A stretch of 6,469 bases of DNA from Bacteroidetes bacterium UBA7688 (lineage in GTDB: Bacteria > Bacteroidota > Bacteroidia > Chitinophagales > Chitinophagaceae): the NCBI GenBank assembly GCA_002482815.1, contig DLGS01000447.1:1-6469 (forward strand), in the 5' to 3' direction. Below, in pieces: positions 1 through 3,990 of the stretch (within the stretch, counting starts at the first letter, position 1; each line of letters starts with the position of its first letter). The position numbers and the translations under genes were made by a program. The notes below the pieces were generated by a model. It saw only the letters and a list, made by a program, of their open reading frames with translations. It ran no database searches and was not told the DNA's origin.

Positions 1-131
1 CCTCCCTTTTGGGCTGGCACCCGTCGTCACCACCTTGTAAATCCCTCACACGTGCTACGCTGCAATCAATACGAATCTTTGATTTAGGTAAAACGGCAAC
101 GATAAATCTATATTTTATTAAGCTCGTTTAG
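1..131. other. GC-rich left-edge segment of unknown nature, possibly the cut end of a gene, RNA or repeat
   Basis: The first 60 bases are about 60% G+C (36 of 60), while the following 140 bases are strongly A/T-rich. Several reading frames are open at once. A plus frame starting at base 3 runs 42 codons to TAG at 129-131. A plus frame from base 1 runs 28 codons to TAG at 85-87. A minus frame runs 42 codons from just below a stop at 128-130 out of the left edge, without an ATG. Because open frames overlap on both strands, none can be chosen. On the minus strand the last bases read AAAAGGGAGG, which could be a ribosome-binding site for a gene beyond the edge, although this group rarely uses such sites. 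It could be the 3' end of a gene, the boundary of a dispersed repeat, or a structured leader. I do not recognise a known RNA family in it. Confidence 0.3.
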
Positions 132-206
132 GCGCAATAACATTATTCCGGACACAAAACTTAATACTTTTATATTTTATTCTATATTCGCTGATAAACC
201 ATTTAA

Positions 207-1793
207 ATGAGAACTGTTTTAATTGTCATTATTATTTTGGGCAGCTTCATTGCATCTGCCCAGAATTACTACAAGCAATATGAAATACCAGCAGATTTTA
301 TTGCCCCTTTTTCCAGAATGAACACGACCCAACACCTTATGGCAGATGGGAATTTTATACTGGGAAATTTCAATGATTCAATGGCAAACATCCAAAAAAT
401 AAACGGTGCGACAGGGGACATAATATTTACACGCACAATAGATACAAGGGTTAAATTGTCCATTCCTGATACCGGGCGATACATTAGCTCTTCGCTATTT
501 TATCCCACCCAGGATACCGGCGTTATCATATACTACAATAGACTCAATGGAGGCAATTCAATGGATCCGGGGAGTTATTCTTCGATTATCAAACTTAATA
601 AAAACCTTAAAATACAATGGAGTTTTTTTTGCAGGAATACTGACAAAATATTTATTTCTTACAAAGGAATTGCGTCCGATGTTTCCGGAGCGACTTATTT
701 GTCTTATATGAATCTTAATGACACATCCCTTGGTATTTGTAAAGTAACAACAGATGGAATTATTGCTATCGATAAGCAAAGTGGGAAGCGTCATGTTTAC
801 GAAACTGGTTACGCATCGTTATATGGAAGCATGCTGGCGCTTGAGGGAAACCGCCTGATGGTGATATCGGAAAGTGATTATTTCAGTACGGTGCTGGATA
901 CTTCTCTGAATGTAATCCGTAGTTATCATTTCAGTTTTGGTGATAAGATTGTAGCAAATTTCCGATTTAATGTTTGGAGCAAACCCGTATATAAGCAGCA
1001 ACTGATAGCTGCAACAGCAAATGGATTTTTTTCCTACAAACCCGGGTATTTCCTGATGGATACAACCGGGAGGCTATTAAAAATTGATACAAGCAGCACC
1101 AGCATAAGCCTTTTGGGAATTGCCATCAATGAAAATAATCATCTTGTGATGTTAAGCGGTGCTCCGGCAGGTAGTGGATATACTATCCGGCTGCAAGCTA
1201 TGGATACATCTAAGCGTATCTTATTTACGAGAGGCTTTTCCAGCCTGTACAATGGTAGTTCTCTTTTGCTATCGGGTAAAGATGCATATTGGCTTAGTTG
1301 TGCTAATGTTACCAGCGCAAAATCCAACAACGTAATGCGATTTGAAAGCTCAAAAGGTTATGGCTTTTGTGAAGGCAGCACAGATATGACAAGCCTGGTA
1401 TTCGATGGTCGGATCCCGGTCAAAAATGACCTGGTTTCTACCTTACCACTGAAGAACGGAAACTTCAGGTGTGAAAAAAGTTTTCTTGACTCCGTTGTTT
1501 CTCCATCTGTAGCGATAATTCATGTCTGCGATTTGCCCACAGATATCAAAACAGCGCAAAAACCTGACATCAGTGTATACTCAAGCGGAGGACAGCAAAT
1601 AAATGTTACTGTTCCTGACGTGAGCAACAGGTCCTCTTTTGTACTCCGTGATATTACCGGTCGCCAGGTTTATGCAGCAGATATAAATACACCAAACTCT
1701 ACATTGCAGCTACCCTATATTGTACCTGGTATTTACATCTGGTATATTTCAGGAAATAATAATGGAGTGAGCGGAAAGATTTTTATTGAATAA
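207..1793 (+). CDS. Secreted T9SS type A sorting-domain protein with probable beta-propeller body
   Basis: This gene encodes a 528-residue protein predicted to leave the cell through Sec and then the type IX secretion system; its function is unknown. Residues 1-18 are a signal peptide (MRTVLIVIIILGSFIASA) with cleavage near A18/Q19. The body, about residues 40-390, repeats a motif of a hydrophobic strand, a turn with D/N-G, then an I/L-K/R-L/M-D strand and 'xGxI/L'. Blocks lie near 42-79, 122-140, 161-190, 211-242, 264-295, 307-344 and 353-390, which fits about seven blades. Cysteines lie at 142, 178, 366, 388, 422 and 441. Residues ~454-528 match a T9SS type A C-terminal sorting domain: 'DISVYSSGGQQINV', then 'LRDITGRQVY', then 'PGIYIWYIS' and a final 'GKIFIE'. 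Known cargo with this tail ends up on the outer membrane or is released. The start ATG is set by the signal peptide. The leader is A/T-rich with no Shine-Dalgarno sequence. The gene stands alone and converges on the next gene. A run of eight T lies at 623-630. Confidence 0.9.
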   Translation: MRTVLIVIIILGSFIASAQNYYKQYEIPADFIAPFSRMNTTQHLMADGNFILGNFNDSMANIQKINGATGDIIFTRTIDTRVKLSIPDTGRYISSSLFYPTQDTGVIIYYNRLNGGNSMDPGSYSSIIKLNKNLKIQWSFFCRNTDKIFISYKGIASDVSGATYLSYMNLNDTSLGICKVTTDGIIAIDKQSGKRHVYETGYASLYGSMLALEGNRLMVISESDYFSTVLDTSLNVIRSYHFSFGDKIVANFRFNVWSKPVYKQQLIAATANGFFSYKPGYFLMDTTGRLLKIDTSSTSISLLGIAINENNHLVMLSGAPAGSGYTIRLQAMDTSKRILFTRGFSSLYNGSSLLLSGKDAYWLSCANVTSAKSNNVMRFESSKGYGFCEGSTDMTSLVFDGRIPVKNDLVSTLPLKNGNFRCEKSFLDSVVSPSVAIIHVCDLPTDIKTAQKPDISVYSSGGQQINVTVPDVSNRSSFVLRDITGRQVYAADINTPNSTLQLPYIVPGIYIWYISGNNNGVSGKIFIE

Positions 1794-1836
1794 GTGTAGA
1801 AGCCCGATATTGAAGTGCACCATGCCGGTAAATAAA

Positions 1837-1861
1837 AATCCCCTCGCTCAGCAAGGGGATT
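1837..1861 (-). terminator. Rho-independent terminator of the 492-residue repeat protein gene, in a convergent gap
   Basis: An 8-bp perfect stem (AATCCCCT at 1837-1844 with AGGGGATT at 1854-1861) encloses a GCTCAGC-containing loop. On the minus strand it is followed at once by a T run (TTTTTATTT, complement of 1831-1838). The next pair inward, 1845 with 1853, would be a C-A mismatch in plus-strand RNA but a G-U wobble in minus-strand RNA, so the structure suits the minus-strand gene whose stop is at 1896-1898. In the plus direction the stem is followed by the palindrome CCAATATTGG (1862-1871), and a T run comes only at 1883-1890. It could therefore serve the plus gene only weakly. Confidence 0.85.
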
Positions 1862-1895
1862 CCAATATTGGTGATCATAAAGCTTTTTTTAAATT

Positions 1896-3374
1896 CTATT
1901 TTTGAACACTAAACGATCTGGATATTCGTCCGCCCTGTTCCGGAACGATGGAGATAAAATACTGCCCGTTTGCATATTTACTCAGGTCTATTTGTTGGCT
2001 ATATTCTTTTTGATTTTTGTGCCCCAGATTATCAATCACCCTTCCGTTGATATCATAAATCAGGATGGAAAAATCCTGAGTAGAATTCCAAGTTACACTA
2101 AGGTTAATGACATTGCCGGCAGGAACGGGGTATAATGATACTACTCCAGTTTTTGCCTGTATCTCTTTTATATTGCTCGTGTATTCTTCATAATAGAAGT
2201 TGTTCACTTCTACAGGAATGAAAACTTTCGAACTGCTATTCCAGTAATCCAGAATGTATTTGGTTATTTGTTGGTAGGTATTATACTCTCTTGTTATTTT
2301 ATTACTGCTGTCATATTTGTTGCTTACGTTATTCCAGGATGAATGAACGTAGGAATTGCTTTTTTTTACGATGTCATATTCGTAGTCTTTCTGATAATGA
2401 TTTTCCCAGTCGATATCATTCAGACCTCTTTGTGCAGATTCCTTGATTAATTTGCCGGAAATATCATAGGTAAAATTAAATTTGGTTTTGTTTGACCATC
2501 CGGGAAGCGCATCTTTCCAATCTTTGTAAATGAGTTGTATCAGGCTGTCGGATGCGTTATAAGTGTATTCTATCAGTTCAAATGCTTTCCAGGTGCCGGC
2601 ATCGTAAGTGTAGTTTTTTTCTACCAGTTTCTTACTGCTTACACTGTAGGTTGTTTCTGTTTTTCCTGCACTGTCCCATTTACTTAAACCATTGTTCCAT
2701 TTGAATCTTGTTGTTACGAGTAAATTGTCTTTACTGTCAAAATCGTATACCTCACGGGAATCATTACGCCATGTTGCAGCATCCCAGTATTGAATTGTAA
2801 TACTTGTTTTATTCTTTTTGGAATCGAATGTGTTGAGAACCTGGTGACTATTCTTCCAGCCTGATGTAGCAACATTCCATGTTTGGGTGGTATTCGTAAT
2901 GATATTGTTGAGTAAATCATACGTTTTAATAATGTGGTCCTGGTTTTTCCAAACGTTCGATACATAATCCCATCTTTGTATTGTTTGTTCGGTTTCGTTA
3001 TTTGCGGCATCATAATCATAAGTTGTAAATACTGCATTCATCCAGCCCATTGTTGGGTTAGTCCAAAGCTGTTGTTTATGAGTGGTGATTTTTCCCGCAC
3101 TGTTATAGGTTTTCTCGTTTCGTAGATTGGAATCCAAAGTCCCTGAAGGCTTGGCGCGCCATGACAATGATTGATCATAAGGGAGATTATAATAGTCATC
3201 GCCACCTCTGCCAGTACAATAGGTGAAAGATTCAGTATCGCTCAGCTTGTATTTGGTGCCATCATGTTCCCACTTTGAGATGGCAATCAGCCTGGATAAA
3301 GTTTGTGATTTGGCTTTAAAATGGGTAGCTAATAATCCGGTAAGTATTACTGTGGTAATAAATGATTTAATCAT
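1896..3374 (-). CDS. Secreted T9SS type A sorting-domain protein made of ~31-residue aromatic tandem repeats
   Basis: This gene encodes a 492-residue secreted protein whose specific function I do not recognise. The ATG at 3372-3374 is chosen because it begins a signal peptide (MIKSFITTVILTGLLATHFKAKS, cleavage near S23/Q24). The same frame stays open upstream to a TTG at 3480-3482, but that codon lies inside the preceding terminator and would add a non-signal sequence. Residues ~89-397 are about ten degenerate repeats of ~31 residues beginning T-Y/F-D/N, with a conserved W near position 16 and a second W or aromatic near 22-24. The pattern recalls YD-type repeats of surface proteins but is not the classic Rhs motif. 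Residues ~411-492 are a T9SS type A sorting domain: 'VSLYPVPAGNVINLSV', then 'ILIYDINGRVI', then 'LSKYANGQYFISIV' and final 'RSFSVQK'. A role in surface binding or adhesion is inference. The gene converges with the plus-strand cargo gene and has its own terminator. An A8 run occurs in the coding strand at 2360-2367. Confidence 0.88.
   Translation of the reverse strand: MIKSFITTVILTGLLATHFKAKSQTLSRLIAISKWEHDGTKYKLSDTESFTYCTGRGGDDYYNLPYDQSLSWRAKPSGTLDSNLRNEKTYNSAGKITTHKQQLWTNPTMGWMNAVFTTYDYDAANNETEQTIQRWDYVSNVWKNQDHIIKTYDLLNNIITNTTQTWNVATSGWKNSHQVLNTFDSKKNKTSITIQYWDAATWRNDSREVYDFDSKDNLLVTTRFKWNNGLSKWDSAGKTETTYSVSSKKLVEKNYTYDAGTWKAFELIEYTYNASDSLIQLIYKDWKDALPGWSNKTKFNFTYDISGKLIKESAQRGLNDIDWENHYQKDYEYDIVKKSNSYVHSSWNNVSNKYDSSNKITREYNTYQQITKYILDYWNSSSKVFIPVEVNNFYYEEYTSNIKEIQAKTGVVSLYPVPAGNVINLSVTWNSTQDFSILIYDINGRVIDNLGHKNQKEYSQQIDLSKYANGQYFISIVPEQGGRISRSFSVQK
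2184..3110 (-). repeat. Tandem ~31-residue repeats within the secreted protein (about ten copies)
   Basis: In the 492-residue numbering, units begin near residues 89 (TYNSAGK), 118 (TYDYDAA), 151 (TYDLLNN), 182 (TFDSKKN), 211 (DFDSKDN), 242 (TYSVSSK), 271 (TYNASDS), 302 (TYDISGK), 333 (YDIVKKS) and 364 (YNTYQQI). Each unit is 29-34 residues long and usually carries W-x(5-8)-W in its second half, for example W135/W142, W166/W173 and W226/W233. The repeats are diverged and are visible as protein rather than as near-identical DNA, so the expansion is old. Alternating polar and aromatic residues suggest beta-strands in a solenoid or YD-shell-like fold, which is inference. Confidence 0.75.
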
Positions 3375-3402
3375 GGGTTTATGTTTCAAGGTCAGGATAA
3401 GG

Positions 3403-3410
3403 TAAATGTA
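3403..3410 (-). promoter_or_regulatory. Possible Bacteroidetes-type -7 element for the repeat-protein gene
   Basis: The minus strand reads TACATTTA here, seven of eight positions of the Bacteroidetes sigma-ABfr -7 consensus TAnnTTTG. It would place transcription start about 20-25 bases before the ATG at 3374. No convincing TTTG -33 box is found 19-21 bases upstream, so this is a weak call. A separate promoter is nevertheless expected, because a strong terminator lies just upstream at 3463-3491. Confidence 0.22.
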
Positions 3411-3462
3411 GGATTTTTTAATAATAGAGTTGTGCCATGCCCTCAGGAAAATAATTGATAAA

Positions 3463-3491
3463 AAAATCCCCTTGCTCAGCAAGGGGATTTT
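3463..3491 (-). terminator. Strong rho-independent terminator of the valS operon
   Basis: This is a perfect inverted repeat with 14-base arms (3463-3476 and 3478-3491) around a single central C, effectively a stem of AAAATCCCCTTG type with a small GCTCAGC-type tip. On the minus strand it starts 3 bases after the stop codon of the 161-residue gene (3495-3497) and is followed by seven T (complement of 3460-3466). The plus strand also has a TTTTAAATTATTT tail, so it could act in both directions, but no plus-strand gene leads into it. Its core is almost identical to the terminator at 1837-1861. Confidence 0.92.
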
Positions 3492-3494
3492 AAA

Positions 3495-3980
3495 TTATTT
3501 ATCAATGATAAAGGTCATCGGTGCGCCCCTGACAAAAACACTGTCCGGCAATAACACCATGATATCATCAAATATGGCCGTATCGCCTTTTTTTGTCCTG
3601 TTCTGCAAAGCTACATAGCTGTTCAGCTTATTGCTTTTCGACATGTCGGTCAGCATTTCCACATCAGTATAAAAGTTTCCCATTGAATCTTCATACAGGT
3701 TTCTTTCTTTATAATAAATGCGGAACTCAATCACTTTACCCGCTATGCCGGCAGAATCAATGGACGTTAGTCCCTGATCCATCAACGAATCAAATTTAGC
3801 TTTGGCCAATAATCCGCCGCGCAAATCGGAGTTGCCCAAAAAAACCGGAGAGGCTTTGTAAGGATATTTTGCTTTTGCTACGACTTTCTTTTTCGCAGGT
3901 TTCGCTTGTTTAGTTTGCGCCCACAACACCGTTGCGCCAAAACTGCAAAGTCCTAATGATAAAATCAGAAAACGTTTCAT
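3495..3980 (-). CDS. Small secreted protein with a GldM C-terminal-like domain, downstream of valS
   Basis: This gene encodes a 161-residue exported protein of unproven function. Residues 1-21 are a signal peptide (MKRFLILSLGLCSFGATVLWA, cleavage near A21/Q22). A lysine/alanine-rich linker follows at ~24-38 (KQAKPAKKKVVAKAK). Residues ~45-161 form one small domain, with 'GGLLAKAKFDSLMD' near 55, a 'VIEFRIYY' strand near 83, a 'GNFYTDVEML' strand near 101, 'KKGDTAIFDDIMV' at 130-142, 'LPDSVFVRG' at 144-152 and 'MTFIID' at the end. That order resembles the last domain of GldM (strand, G-x-F, 'kGd-v-f-DDI', 'PDG-xx-R', 'i-F-I'). GldM is the T9SS/gliding motor shaft of Bacteroidetes. Full GldM is around 500 residues with a membrane helix, so this is not GldM itself. 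No lipobox cysteine is seen after the signal. The start ATG lies 10 bases after the valS stop, implying co-transcription, and a strong terminator follows. The domain assignment comes from pattern reading and is uncertain; the gene itself is secure. Confidence 0.85.
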   Translation of the reverse strand: MKRFLILSLGLCSFGATVLWAQTKQAKPAKKKVVAKAKYPYKASPVFLGNSDLRGGLLAKAKFDSLMDQGLTSIDSAGIAGKVIEFRIYYKERNLYEDSMGNFYTDVEMLTDMSKSNKLNSYVALQNRTKKGDTAIFDDIMVLLPDSVFVRGAPMTFIIDK

Positions 3981-3990
3981 AGGCTTAAAA

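Noticed and set aside
45..57. CACACGTGCTAC resembling a conserved 16S rRNA stretch
   Set aside because: The flanking bases do not match 16S rRNA on either side; the match is short and probably coincidental.
165..190. TACTTTTA, TATATTTT and TATATTCG as possible -7 promoter boxes for the first gene
   Set aside because: Each is close to TAnnTTTG, but the whole region is A/T-rich and none has a TTTG-like -33 box at the right distance, so none can be preferred.
2714..3037. A 107-codon minus-strand frame inside the repeat-protein gene
   Set aside because: It is the same strand in a shifted frame over the aromatic repeat region. The repetitive composition keeps it open, and the T9SS protein frame clearly explains the bases.
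2184..3110. The repeats as a polymorphic Rhs/YD toxin
   Set aside because: There is no Rhs core motif, no variable toxin C-terminus and no immunity gene; the protein ends in a T9SS sorting domain.
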